Positions 23,390 to 35,744 of a DNA stretch of 64,000 bases are shown here, piece after piece. The translations under genes were made by a program, and so were the position numbers. Origin of the DNA: Sipunculus nudus (Eukaryota > Annelida > Sipuncula > Golfingiida > Sipunculidae); assembly GCA_026874595.1 (NCBI GenBank), contig CM049315.1, positions 71,123,916 through 71,187,915 of the forward strand, in the 5' to 3' direction. The notes beneath the pieces are model-generated. The model was not told the origin of the DNA. It saw only the letters and a list, made by a program, of their open reading frames with translations, and did not search any database. Within the stretch, counting starts at the first letter, position 1. Every line of letters begins with the position of its first letter.

Positions 23390-24056
23390 TCCTGAGGGTA
23401 TGTTCATCAGACAAAAATCGTGTGCTTCGTGCACACTGAGCTGTTATCTTTTAAGCAGAAACAGAATTTGTGTTTTTGCAAAATCTTTGTGTATTGATGA
23501 AACATTGATATATTTGAACCTGAGGGAGTTGTTGCTTAATCACACGATCTCACGTATGTTTGAAGACCCAAAATGTCCTACAGATAACGTAGAAAATAAG
23601 TGTTCAAAAATAACATGGTGGGATGGGATTTTCTTTCTTCACACTATCAGAATTTGAAGATACCCACTATAAAATCGTGGGATGGGATTTCTTTATTACA
23701 TCAGAGTTTGAAGAGACCCAAAGTAATGTTCTCCATAGAACATACTGGGATGGGATTTTTTTAAAAATAAATATACCATCAGTTTGAAGAAACACAAGAT
23801 AATGTCCGGAAGAGACTGAAGTGGTATAGAATTTTGTTACATTTAAAACACCAGAGACAAACGCATGCGTGTTTGTGAGTATTTGCATTATAACCTTTTT
23901 TCACTGTGATCAATTCAACAATTGTCATTGTAAGCATTCGTATTATTGATATTTTTTACTTTAATTAAGAAAGGATTGTCAATGTAAGATTTGAAATATT
24001 GACATTTTTGGTAACTTCGATCACTTACGGATTGTCGATGTATCCGACAGAGGTGG
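23390..24056 (+). repeat. Dispersed repeat C, copy 1, with internal ~65-bp units
   Basis: The block 'gggatgggattt' recurs near 23620, 23682 and 23748, alternating with 'tttgaagagaccca'-like blocks. The copy ends with 'tacggattgtcgatgtatc'. Its reverse complement lies at 33415-33940, including the 'caaaatctttgtgtattg' block. No coding capacity was seen. Confidence 0.7.
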
Positions 24057-24084
24057 ACCCTTAAATCTATTGTATAGACATTTT

Positions 24085-24190
24085 TCTACACGCATCAAAG
24101 TTTATTGTGTCAAACGCTTTCGAATAATCAAGGATCACAATTAAGGCGCATCTTCCCACGATCCATTCGCCCATTTTTATCAGTGTTTCT
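24085..24190 (-). pseudogene. Non-LTR reverse transcriptase scrap
   Basis: The minus strand encodes C-A-L-I-V-I-L-D-Y-S-K-A-F-D-T-I-N-F-D, the first catalytic Asp block of Jockey/CR1-type reverse transcriptases. The neighbouring sequence is too decayed to extend it. Confidence 0.65.
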
Positions 24191-24684
24191 TCTGTCTGCA
24201 TGTTGGTTATTATAAAAAATTAATTCGAATATTTTGTTAAATTTTCTTTCCAATACTAGGAAGGACTATCCATTATTTCTGTTAGTTCAGATGTCAATTC
24301 AATTGATATTTGGAATCCATCATTTAGCGATTATTGTTTTATTATAGTTATAGCGTCAATCGAAATTTATATATTCGGTATCAGGATCGATAGAAATATG
24401 TAATTTTTTGCATTTATAGAAGAGTTAAATGACTTTAAGGGAGTTGTACGTCGATAGATTTTTGTTTCATCTAATTAGCTATTCTGAAATGGTGATAATA
24501 TAAGTGTAATGGGGAATACTGTCTTCGACAAGCTATTACTGTGGTTTCTTTGCTGTGCGGTCTTCAAATAAAATCAATAACAGCATTAGACCTCAAAAAT
24601 AACTTTCATAAATATCTCGGTGATAGCAACCATTATGTGTATTGGCGTTTTCCACTCTGAGACCGAACGTGCCCTCAAGTCATA

Positions 24685-24880
24685 ACAGGCCCCAAACACC
24701 AAAACAATACCAGCTCGTGACAGCTGGATTATACATTCCAATGCCCCGGATGTTCCATGAACCACGTGATACTGACAACTCTCATGCACTTCTCTTTTCT
24801 ATGAGTGTCAAGAACACTAGATCATTTATTTTAAATGTTTTCAAAAATACTTCATGGGAGAAAATTACTCTAAATATATC
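24685..24880 (+). repeat. Dispersed repeat A copy
   Basis: It contains 'tacattccaatgccccgg', the arm 'ttccatgaaccacgtgatac' and then 'cttcatgggagaaaatta'. It aligns with 11205-11400 and 59968-60175. Confidence 0.75.
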
Positions 24881-26003
24881 ATAAACGGTCAAAGCTGGCG
24901 GCGTGAAAATCAGTTGCTTCTTTAAAAGCGCAAGATTTCCGCTGCCTCGGGAGCGTATGATGACCTTAGCCGATGATTGGCTTCATTGGTAACTAAATTT
25001 ACAATGTGACTAATACGGATGACGTCACAAAACAATATTGTCAATTTGACTAATAGGGATGACGTCACAAAACATTTGATACGTTTCATGCGCATCTTCC
25101 ATGTGACAAATTGTCGCATGTAACGACGGTATAGTTTTCGTGATTGCGCATAATTTCTATAGCCTTTATTGGATATTTAGAACTGCCCCGGCATCGGGAG
25201 GTTATATTTTGTTATATTCATTTTATATTTATAGTATACTTACAATATTGTATGATATTATTGATCATAAAGCAGCTGTAATGTACTAGCATACGAAATA
25301 TATTTAAAAGGACAGGGATGTTTTAAAACTGGTTACTGCACAATTAACATTGAACAAGTGCTAGTAAGTACAACTTCCCTTAACAAGTGATGACAGTTAT
25401 TGACATTGACATTAAGGCATTTGGGATATGTCGAGTATGCCACCCTATAGCAGTAACGATTTTTATGACCTGTCCTCGTGCGAGGTTCCGGCCAATATCC
25501 GTGGCCTCTTTTCAGAGTGTGACGTATCTCCAAGTGTTAACTTTTTTTTTCACTTTGGACGAACTTTTCCCCTGCTTTTATTTCCATCTGCAAGTAATTT
25601 TTGTTTACTAAATTTGCTATACTGAATGCATATAGATATTTATTGCAGATGTATATTTATTGCATGCAGATATATACTGCGAATGGTTAGCACAAGTATC
25701 TAATAGTTTAGGTTAGAAACTTAGTACCGAAGACTTTCTAATAACTAACAGAAATAAAAACTGCGTTTTATTTATATAGAGGCACTACTGCTAAGGGATA
25801 TTGTAAATCAAATACGTTGGTTCAGTTAGCTGGAGCAGCTATCCATTTATGATATTATGGGAAAAGAAAGCTAGCAGAGTTGTTCTGAAGGTCAAGGGAG
25901 CTGTAAGTAAGCCAGTTAGTCGAAGAAAAGGACTATACAGAATTTATGTTATTACCAATTTCTAAAATTGTTGAAGGTTGAATTCTGTAAAGGAAAAATC
26001 AAG
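24881..26003. other. AT-rich spacer, no gene recognised
   Basis: A short direct repeat around 'gactaat-gggatgacgtcaca' occurs near 25009 and 25049. It contains the palindrome TGACGTCA, which is a consensus CRE half-pair, twice. Nothing else was seen. Confidence 0.4.
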
Positions 26004-26101
26004 TTTAATAACGGAAAAGTTAAAACTAATAACCGATTCCACCCTGTCCTATCTTAATAACGGAAAAGTTAAAACTAATAACCGATTCCACCCTGTCCTA
26101 T
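26004..26101. repeat. 49-bp tandem duplication
   Basis: Two nearly perfect copies, each ending CCACCCTGTCCTAT, overlap the end of the possible exon. Confidence 0.9.
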
Positions 26102-26216
26102 CTGCATAGTCACGTCCTTGCCAGCTTGGACGTCTTTGATCGGCACTTGGTTTGGGTAAACAAGTCCATCAGCGAACAACATCTGCTCAACTGTTGGGGT
26201 AACTGTGGTGGTCCTG
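26072..26216 (-). CDS. Possible terminal exon of an unrecognised gene
   Basis: On the minus strand a strong acceptor (TTTATATTACAG) ends at 26217. It is followed by an open frame of about 45 codons that runs to a TAG near 26075. The peptide is acidic to neutral and ends I-G-Q-G-G-I-G-Y. Its last 49 bases, stop codon included, are tandemly duplicated just downstream. No upstream exon was found and no family is recognised. Base composition is less AT-rich than the flanks. Confidence 0.35.
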
Positions 26217-28519
26217 TAATATAAAACAGTGAAAACCTCAAACAATGGATAAATGGGTAAATCACTCAATTATGAGGTTCAAATGGCTAAAATGATTAAT
26301 ATCATACAGTTTTAGTCTATTTGATGTACTGTCAATTAAGGGTGATTGTGCCTGCTAACGGACGGCAGGGCAGACAAAGGGACAGTTCCATACCCGTGAT
26401 TTTGTCAACTGGGCTTGGAAAGACTGTGTATGGGAAGTCAATACTTTTCTATCAAAAATATTGAATTTGTTCATGTAGAAATAGGAATATCGTTCAGAAC
26501 TCATTAACAGTTGTTTCATTGTTTAGTGACAGACTAATAAGAAATTACTGTGGGAATTTTTACCGTGCGGATTTTTAGTTAACTTATATTTCCATCGTTT
26601 TACATATCCATGTTTTATTTAAATAGATGTTATGTTCTAGTTACCTATATCCATTGTTTTAGATAAATCCATTGTTTTATTTAAATAGATGTTAAGTTCT
26701 AGTTACCTGTATATGTTACTTTGCTTGGTGCACAATAAATCTCTGTTGTCCTGTATAAAATTGAGAAGTTTAATGCAGTTTCCTATTTCAAGGTATTGTT
26801 GATGATTTTTGTGGAAAACCCAGAGGGTTATGGGCCGGTTTCTGGGTCAGTTACGACATATTTGATCCTTTCTCGCTGCTCTTGAGCTGCATTGGTGCAT
26901 CTTACCCATGTACAGTTTGCAACGATTCATAGTTTTAGATTGAGTGGATGTGGAAGCGGACGCAAAAGCCATTCTGTAATGAAACAAGGACTATATAATG
27001 AAACGAGGACTATTTAACTATTATATAAATACACAAGCCTTCAAAATAAATATACAGACTTTTCAAATTTTAACACAATCAGACAAATGGTTGATTCTTA
27101 GGATGTTTGTGCTCATGACTTAATTCATAACTTGCACTTATATTCTTGAGACAAGTTGATTAGATTTATCAGTTACCGTTATCGTGTTATTAATAAATTC
27201 CTGGAGCTTTATCAAAAGGAATTAAAAAACAACACCCGTTATAGTAATGTATGTGGAACGGTCTGATAACACTTGATTTTCTCAAGTAAATTTTAGGCCC
27301 TTAAATGATGCAGCGGCGACTGGTGGCCAAACCAAAAACAATCTGTTAATGAAACTGTTGGATCACTTTGCTTTATTATATCGCTGGCTTAGTTATCTAA
27401 TTAATAGTTATAAATTATAAAAACTAATTTTTATTTGTAAAGTCAATAATGGTTACACCAGTGCCCAGTCCCCTGTCAATGACTGGTCTCCAGGCATGTT
27501 GTGTTTCTGTGGAGGCAATCTTATTATTTTTAATCAACATTTTACATATTATTCATGAATGCATTCTTCAGTCAAAGATATAATCATAAAGCCAGGCAGA
27601 CTACACATAGGCAGTCACTGTGGGTGAGCTACACTAATTCATCACTGATTACAGCCATACAGACTGGCAAGCAGTGTGACCCCTTGGCAACACAAGAAGC
27701 CGTCCTCTCAGTGTTATATGCAATACAATTCAATATGGAATGGTCTTCTTGAGCCTTCAATAAAAGCTACCGTTTTTGAACAATTTTTAAATTTTATAAT
27801 TTGAAACACTGACAATTGAAAACGTTGTGATAATTTGATAACGGAAAAATCTATGCTTACAGGGGAAACATGTGCCACAGTCAAATAGAGCAAAATCTAT
27901 ATCGTAGATTTACATTTATGCTAATAACTTTTAATATTTTTTAAATCCTAATATAATTTTTTTATACTCTTTTATTATAATTAAATGTTGCTAAATTTCT
28001 ATAAAAAAAAATCCAGCTTCAACTTTTATCATATGAATTAACTAAATATCATCCCTGCTTTTTTTAGAAATTAAATTATGTTCACAAATCTCATTTCATG
28101 AGACAAAAGCACATTTTACTAATACATTTGCATTGACGAGTGTAAATAATACACTGAACTAACCATAAAAATGCATACCAATTTGAACCAAAAGATGAAA
28201 GATCACAGGTCTCCAACTTCGAACCTTAGCATTTTGCTATTTATATATGTCTAGACGCTGATACATCGTATCCTGCTGTTTGACCCTTACTGGGCATGTA
28301 GCTGAACTGACCTTACGACCCCTGGCAATCTCAGTGTTCACTGACTGAATTCTTAAACTGTTGTATAATCTTGTACAGTTGGCAGTCTGCCAAAGCTGTA
28401 AACAGATGCAAAATAATACTTCACCTTACTGTGACACTACCAAAAATTAACGAACCCATTCAATTCTTTAACAATCAAAACAACTCTACCCTAGGATAAT
28501 TCTTGTTAAAATTTATAAT
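26217..28519. other. AT-rich spacer with a ~62-bp direct repeat
   Basis: The block 'tgttttatttaaatagatgt' occurs near 26611 and 26673 with matching flanks. No gene was recognised. Confidence 0.5.
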
Positions 28520-28680
28520 GTAAGACAATATCTGGAGGCAATTTGTACATTTCAGTGTCACAGCTGGTCATGTTTTCCTGACGTTGCTTTCAGTAACGTT
28601 TACCAAGGGGTACCTGTTTCGGCTTATTTTTCTAATAAACTGTTACTCCATGCACAATTCCGCTTTCCTTGATTAGCGGT
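28520..28680 (+). repeat. Dispersed repeat A, variant-arm copy
   Basis: It carries the core 'tttgtacatttcagtgtcac' followed by 'agctggtcatgttttcctg' and a 'ggggtacctgtttcggct' arm. It is the inverse of 43740-43865. Confidence 0.75.
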
Positions 28681-29292
28681 GAAAATTAAATCAACAGTGC
28701 TTACAGGGAAAAAACGTGCCATTCCCAAAGATTGACATAATTTAATGTGTAAATCTTTTATATATGCAAATAACTTAAACAATTTGCAAAATTCAGATCC
28801 AATTTCGGGTATACAACTTAATCTTGATTAAATAAAGATATATCCCTGAAAAAGTCTCCAGCTATTTTCATGTTAAGTCGGCGAATATATTTCCTGATTA
28901 TTTAAACATTTCATAATGCTTGGGCCGAAACTTCAAAATAATACACAATACTGACCTATTTTTGGTATGTTCATAGAACATGTATGGAACAATATGTATA
29001 ATAAATATGATCAAAAACAGATCGGAGGTGAAGTGTAACAATGGCTTTTTAATGGAAAACTGAGGTGTTTTCCTTTATATCTCAAAGGAACAAAGTCCTA
29101 TTCAAAATTTTCGGTATGGTAGGAGATATTTTGGGACATCTAACTGTATGCAAAATTTGTTATTCGTAGGTCTAATGGTTTTAAAACGTGCTCCGTAAAG
29201 GGACGGCCTGAAGGACGACGACTAATGCTCAGATGACTTATAGTCAGCTGAGCTAAAAAACTTTGCAGCAATGAAAAATATCGATCTACTCA

Positions 29293-30867
29293 CGTGATAC
29301 TCTCTACTTCACCAGATCTTCTTTTGTTGTATGTAACCAATCGAGCCTGGACCAGCTGAACCCCTTTCTTGAAAACTCCCATATCAGGCAATGACAGATT
29401 AAATTGCAGAATTTGATGCGTAATGTATTCTGAAAGAAGCTTCAAGTCGTTTGGTGACGGCAGAAGTTTAACTTTCCTTTTTTTTTAGTAGAGCCGTTCT
29501 TGTAAATTTAGTGACTTTAAGGTTCTACTGGACTCTCAGTAACCGGAAAGTCAGAGGATTCATTCCTGGTGTTTTCAACTCTCGACTCAATTGCGAGACA
29601 CAATTTTCTTTGTAGATGCCACACGAGCCAAATCGAAACCAAGCTTCAAAGCTGTGCTTGGACTCTGCATTCCATCGCAGTCAATACCTTCCTCATCATT
29701 GCCATGAATGCAGCCTCGACAACTATACTAAAATGTTGAGGCCTGATGAATGCACTCAGGTCGGCATTTTGCAATTCTGTCTTTTCCTGCTGCACAGCCA
29801 GTTTACACATGTTAAGGAGCAATCTAGCCATTTGCCTCATGTGAAAGGAGGCATACTGTTTTCGTCTTAGGGTATTGTCATGCCCCTTTTCAAGCCATTC
29901 CTCTCCAAGGGCAAGTATTAAAACAGCAGACTGTACTACTTCACCTTTGCTGTCTCTTCCCATGATTAGAAAAACTTCCATCTGCATTTTCTTACTGCCC
30001 TTTTTAAATCTGCCAAGTATTACACCTGAATTAAACACATTTGACCCTTTGACACATTTCTGTGTTCCTGTTTTCTTTGCCATCAAACAAACTGATTGAT
30101 GCTTTACAATAGCTGTGTCCATTGATAACCACAGAAGACATCCAGGAAAGGACCACAGTCTTTGCTCCTGAACACCTTGCCCTTTGGTATTCTTGCTACA
30201 AGTAGCTCACCATGTTTCTTATCCAATACTGCTTTAATGTGTACGTGGTCCCCTACACTGCATAAATTAAGCCTAAAAGCAATATCAGCATATTTAGTAC
30301 CTTTAAAGGTACTCTTGAGTTTCAGTATTTCTTTTACTTCTTTTTCTGTCAGGTGCCTCCTCTCAAAATGCACTTGAATGTTGGTCATCAGTTATCCACA
30401 TAACTTACTTGCATGCTCAGTATCATAGGGTCTCCCGGTTTTTTTTAATGTTTCCTCTAGTCTTGGTAAAATCTGTGTAATGTATTTCTTTAGGTTTATC
30501 ATCTTATTGTCTGGGTCTCTCTCTATGTCTGTGTCTTTTACCTCTCTGATACACAAAGGAGGTTGTTCTTAGCCTGATAATTGCTTTGGGGAAACAGAAT
30601 GCTTTTCATGAGGTTGGCCAGTCTGATGAGCTTGAGCTTGTGATTCATTTCTTTTGGTCTTATGTTCATAAGAATTAGAGAGTTCATTATCTGCCACATA
30701 GTCTGGATCAGTTTCTTTATTATCATGTTCTTCTTCGCTATCCACGTTGGTATCCACACCAACCTGCGAAAGGTATTCTTTTATCCTAATCATGTCCTCG
30801 ATTATATCATGTAGGTTCAGTTTCATCCTCTTGTGATGGAACTGGCTGCTTTCATTTAATCCCATTT
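29293..30867 (-). pseudogene. Recombinase-like/zinc-finger family gene relic
   Basis: Read from high to low coordinates, this region encodes one decayed protein of about 500 residues. The order is: an acidic N-terminus with D-P-D-Y-V-A-D-N-E, a Cys/His-containing H-F-E-R-R-H segment with E-K-E-V-K-E-I-L, a region with R-Q-M-A-R-L-L-L-N-M, and finally L-V-Q-A-R-L-V-T-Y-N-K-R-R-S-G-E near 29310-29345. The last motif matches a broad metazoan family with tyrosine-recombinase-like character. A good donor (ATCACGTGAGT) follows at about 29293. Frameshifts or stops separate the blocks near 30538, 30390, 30110 and 29690, with further stops near 29500-29600. The family role is unknown, and any link to mobile elements is inferred. 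Confidence 0.55.
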
Positions 30868-31944
30868 AATGAAGGGCTTCATTTGACCTGTTAAAAACCT
30901 GTAGAAAACCACCAGCTAGAAAAGGCATAATTGGTGTATCTGTTTGATAATCCTGCAGAAGGCTCTCCGGATCGCTTTCATCACCAGTGGCCATCAGATC
31001 ACTGGACACGACTGATGGGTTAATCTTGAAGGTTAGCCGAGTTCTTTTCCCGTGTCAAGGGAGACACTCAATTTGCCTTGGGACAACGCCCCATCCACGG
31101 TCCCCGTGAAGGTTTCCTAGTTTGATCAACTTTATTTCCAGCTTTAAGATACAGCAACACTCCTATTTTCTTACTATATTTTCATACAGTTTTATCTTCT
31201 TTCTTCATGGAAGATCCTCATAACCGTAGTCATAAAGTATCCCCTTGTGGCAATCGGTGCTCAATCTGGAAGAGAGAGAGGAGCCCTTGATCTCAATTTT
31301 TCTTAATTTTTGGTGGTTCACTGTCATTTACCATTTTACCAACTCTTCCATAAACTCTTGAAATATTAATACTGTCAAAAAGATGGCAACAAATAAATTA
31401 TACCGCAAAACAGATTTTATAATTGTGCTCTTAAATAAAGCAATGTCAACATTGATGATGCACGTGCAAGAAAAATTATAATAACAACTGTAAGTACACT
31501 TTAATTTGCCATTATTATGTGGCATGAATGAGGTGAGTTTCCCTTGAAGCTGAAAGATTGTCACGAGCCTGTAAAAAATTTAATAACCCTTTTCAATATA
31601 TCACTGTCAGAAGCATAAGAAAACTGAAATGGGCTAGCTTTTCTCCCATGGTCCCAAGTTGAAGGAAATGGCAGATGGTCCGTAGACAGTAATGCTATTC
31701 CCAAGGTAATGATTCACCTGACATACAACTCTCATGATGGTCTGTATGCATGCATTTTTTATTACTCAGTGAACCTTTCAAATTGTTAACAGAAGACAAT
31801 AGGCTGACACCAATGAAAGCAGATGGGTAATGATCAAAGAAGAAGGTGGTGCTACAAATCTAGCTGATTTGCCTTATTTATCAGCCACACAATTTGTCCA
31901 ATATCAGCCACACAATATTTGATTTTAAGGATCCATGTGCACCT
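30868..31944. other. Spacer, no feature recognised
   Basis: No repeat or coding signal was recognised beyond short frames. Confidence 0.4.
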
Positions 31945-32400
31945 ACTGAAGCCTAAATATGCAAACCCGAGGACAGATGCAAGACATACAATGTGAATAC
32001 AGGGATCTGCGTGTACATATTTAAGCCTTAAACTGTGTAAACACAGAGGGCTTTGTACAGATTCAAGCCTGAACTTGTGTACATAAGGCTCTATGTTGTG
32101 TATAGCTAAGCCTCTACTTGTGTACATAAAGATATGTGTGTACAGATTCAAGCCTTAAATCATAAACATCGTAAGCCGAGTACATAATGATTTGTGTAGT
32201 ACAGGTTCAAGAGCTGAATTGTGAACAAGGGTTTGTACGTAGATCGACATTCAAGCAATACCTGTGAACATGAGGAATTGTGTGTACAGCTTCAAGTCTT
32301 AAATTGCATACTAAATTACCTGTGAGTCCCGATTCAAGCCTTAAATTATGAACATTAATGTCTTTCTTTAGAGAATAAATCCTCAAACTGCGTAAACAAG
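31945..32400. repeat. Degenerate ~50-bp minisatellite
   Basis: About nine diverged units share 'tgtgtacagattcaagcctt' or close variants and a following 'aaattgtgaacat'-like block. Unit length varies between about 45 and 65 bp. Confidence 0.7.
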
Positions 32401-33033
32401 GAGACTGAAGCGATGGTGGTAAGTGGATCAAATGGCCCTCCTCGATCCACACATAATAGCGCACCCCTAATAAAGGTGCAAGACAAAGATACGCAATGTA
32501 GTTTTTTTACAGCAACTAATTAAAAAATTGCCATGCAGGTAAACGGCATAGGAGTGTTTTGCTTTTCAAAAATAAGGTCTACTGACATCCATAAATTTCG
32601 TGCAAAGCTTCCAAACGATATAATTCATTATCATGATAGCAACAGATTCTTACCCTTTTTTGTGTATAAACTGCTTTTTTTTCCTGTGGAGAAGTGAAAT
32701 ATGGGCACCCACTTAGGCATATGCTAATATTACCCCGTGCCATCCATGCTCATATTCCCCAAAGCGACACGTTTCACGTTTATGTGGAGGCTGTATCCTG
32801 TGACCATACATACCTTCACTATAACCCTTTAAAACAGGCAATAAGACACTGTATGTGAGGGGTGATAATGTATAATTCAGTTGTAATGCGTCTTGTGTGC
32901 AAATTAAAGCTTTCAATAAAAATCAACAAATTGGCAAAATGTGCTTCAAATAGTTGTAAAAAGAAAATTTCATTCGCAAGTCTTAAAGCGTCTCAGCCTA
33001 CGCTGTCAACAACCTCGCCCGGGCGTTTGCCAC

Positions 33034-33060
<27 letters not shown>
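33034..33060 (+). repeat. Poly(A) tract, 27 A
   Basis: The tract follows a GC-richer stretch that includes the palindrome CGCCCGGGCG. It could be the tail of a retroposed sequence, but no source was identified. Confidence 0.8.
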
Positions 33061-33064
<4 letters not shown>

Positions 33065-33414
33065 GCAGCAGGTTTACGCTCTCAAAATATTTTTATCCCG
33101 GGGTGCTCATATATCCCATATGCTCATATTAACCCTATGTATATACCCTATAATATTATTTTGACATATGCAATTCTATAAAATCAGCTTAGTCTTGAAT
33201 TATGACATACTAAAAAAAAATATCCTTGCCACACTGAACTTACACACTTCTGAAGTAGATGTGACAGGAGTAGCAAAATAATTTACCTTCAAATTGAATA
33301 TCACTGAGGTGATGGCCCTTCTGTTTATTTGCTTCGCCTTTCTCTACTGCCACGCATAGATAAGAGACATAAGAAAACGTATATATATACAGTACTAATT
33401 ATTCTACGGGAACT

Positions 33415-33940
33415 GGGGTCCTCTATGTCGGATACATTGACAATCCGTAATTTATCGATGTAAACAAAGTATCAATATTTTGAAATCCGAAACTAACAAA
33501 CCTATATTGATTAGGATAAAACATTCATACGAAAGCCTACATGGATAATTCGTAATTGATAAAGTAAAATTCAAACAATAATAATTGTCACAAGTACGCA
33601 TGGGCTCGTCCTTGGTGTTTTAAATTGAAAAAAAATGCACCCCACTTCAGTCTTTGCAGGATATTATCATGGGTCTCTTCAGACTCTGATGGTATATATA
33701 TAAACAATCCAAACCAATGACGACACTTTATCGGAGGTATCAGCAAATTCTGATAGTATAAACAAGTAAACACAAATCCCATCCCACTACGTTCTTTTCA
33801 AACACTTTGTTTCGTTCTACGTTCTATGCAGGACATTCTAACGTTGGGTCTCTTCAAACATGCGTATTACTAAGCCGTAAAACGCCCTCCGGTTCGAATG
33901 TATCAATGCTCTAACAATACACAAAGATTTTGCAACAACA
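33415..33940 (-). repeat. Dispersed repeat C, copy 2 (inverted)
   Basis: It is the reverse complement of 23390-24056. Landmarks are 'gtcggatacattgacaatcc' at 33427, 'gggtctcttcaaac' near 33847 and 'caatacacaaagattttgca' near 33915. Confidence 0.7.
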
Positions 33941-34429
33941 TTTTCATATTCTGCAAAGTCTGCACTATTTTAACTCACGGTTCCTGGAGCAATCGATTTC
34001 TGAGTCTGATGATGATACCCTCTGAAACATAAAGTTATCGATTTATTTGTTCAACATTCAAAAATGAATTTTGATCCATGAGCATAGCGATTTTGTGTAT
34101 TCGAGCAAAGTTGATTACAGAAATGACATGCATAATGCATCAGCATAAACAATATATCAGCATATTTATTCTTATGTGGGCTTTTTACACAACTTGTTAC
34201 CTCTCTTCATTCAAGACTGAAAGTTAATGTTATTATTACCCTGATCCACATTATCACCGACTATTGAAGAAATACAGCAATGAACAAGGCTTCGCCAAAC
34301 AGACATGTAACATGCATTCTGGTTTAGTTTTACATGATATATTAACCGTTTAAGAGCAGTCATATTTTGAACATTCTCATATCATATTTAACATATCACA
34401 TATTCACTCTGAAATAATTGATCTGGGCT
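33941..34429. other. AT-rich spacer, no feature recognised
   Basis: Nothing recognised. Confidence 0.4.
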
Positions 34430-34770
34430 CCTTGAAAGGATTAGTGTGTTTTCCCTTTGTGCTCCTACTAGAACGTCTTACGGTTTGCTCATCTAATGCT
34501 GTAACATTGCTATGCAGCTCATCACCTGTTACTTGTGAGTCTACCTCCTCAAAATGAAACAGAAATCAGGTTCATTATTTACATGGTCATCATCTGACAT
34601 CTCAGTAACAAAATCATCCTCAATAATATCAAAATTTCTAGGAAGTTCCTGTAACAGTTCTACATTCCCTCGTGGATCAACTACAATCATCTTTCTGTTC
34701 ACCCAGCAACTGTTACCTCCCAAAGCTGGTCTTATCTCATACAAATTCTGTTCATCATTACAGGCTGTAG
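34430..34770 (-). pseudogene. Gypsy-type polyprotein C-terminal fragment
   Basis: The minus strand encodes L-Y-E-I-R-P-A-L-G-G, then W-V-N-R-K-M-I-V-V, an acidic stretch, and, after a frame change near 34555, R-R-S-S-R-S-T-K-G-K-H-T-N-P. This is the usual order after the integrase of Gypsy/Ty3 LTR retrotransposons: a chromodomain-free tail, then an R-R-S-x-R-x-x-x-G motif. No integrase core, reverse transcriptase or LTR is present next to it, so it is an isolated fragment. Confidence 0.55.
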
Positions 34771-35184
34771 CTGTATCTACATATATATCATTGTTTTTTG
34801 TCTGTCATCTTATTCCAATTAAATCAATAAACATCAAGCGTCATTATTATAACAACCGAACAGATTTTCCTTTGTTGGCATGTACCATATATGTCAATAA
34901 TGGGGTAATTTAACTTTGTTGATATTGCCTGTCGTGGTATTCATAATATTTATATACATATTAATATTAATTATATTAGCAATTAAATTATTTATAAAAT
35001 AACATTGTGTTCATTCATATATTTATTAAAAAAATAAAGAACACGTATTATTAACTAGCTCATGTGATTGGTGTTGCACCAAACACGACATGTTTATGGA
35101 TTATAATGTATAAATATAATATATTAGTATATACCTTTCTTTTGTTCGGATTTTTGACATTGAAATTGACAAAATAAGAAAAAT

Positions 35185-35665
35185 ACCTTCACTGTTTCCC
35201 TTCACTAAAGTTAAATTGTTTAATACTAATTTTGCTGCAATGTTTTTGCACACGTAGCTTTTTAACTGTTCTTTCAGGTAGACCAAATAAAATTCCATTG
35301 CAATAGTCAAGATGAGACTTGAATAGTCCACGAACTAATGTGTGAGTTGCTTCCATCGTGAGTATGGATCTGATCTGCTTAATTCTATGAATATTATGCA
35401 TTGCGGTTCAACATTTCAATGAAATGTGATGTTTGAAATTTAGCTGCTTGTCCAGCCAAGCTCCCAGGTATTTAATATTATCTGCAAGGTCAACGTGTTC
35501 TCCGTTAACATTTAACTGAGATGATGTGCATTTTGATAACTGTCCATTGTTACCAAACATAATGAATTCTGTCTTCGAATTATTCATTTTTAGTCTGTTT
35601 GAGTCCATCCACGTTTTAATGTCTTTTGCACAAGTTTCCAGTTTCGGATGGTGGCGTTCTCTGCT
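35185..35665 (-). pseudogene. CR1/L2-like LINE fragment (RT thumb and C-terminal region)
   Basis: The minus strand reads W-M-D-S-N-R-L-K-M-N-N-S-K-T-E-F, then D-N-I-K-Y-L-G-A-W-L-D, and, after a frameshift near 35400, S-H-L-D-Y-C-N-G-I-L-F-G-L. These are the standard thumb-region motifs of Jockey-superfamily (CR1/L2/Rex) reverse transcriptases. The catalytic palm is missing upstream. Fragment length is about 160 codons. Confidence 0.85.
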
Positions 35666-35744
35666 TGACAGTTGTTAGCACTAAAGCTTTCTCAAAATAA
35701 TAAAAATACCTTCATAGTTTCCTGCACTAAAGCCTCTCTTCTCT

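Noticed and set aside
29646-30377. Plus-strand frames opposite the 29.3-30.9 kb gene relic
   Set aside because: They are antisense shadows. The minus frames carry the recognisable motifs.
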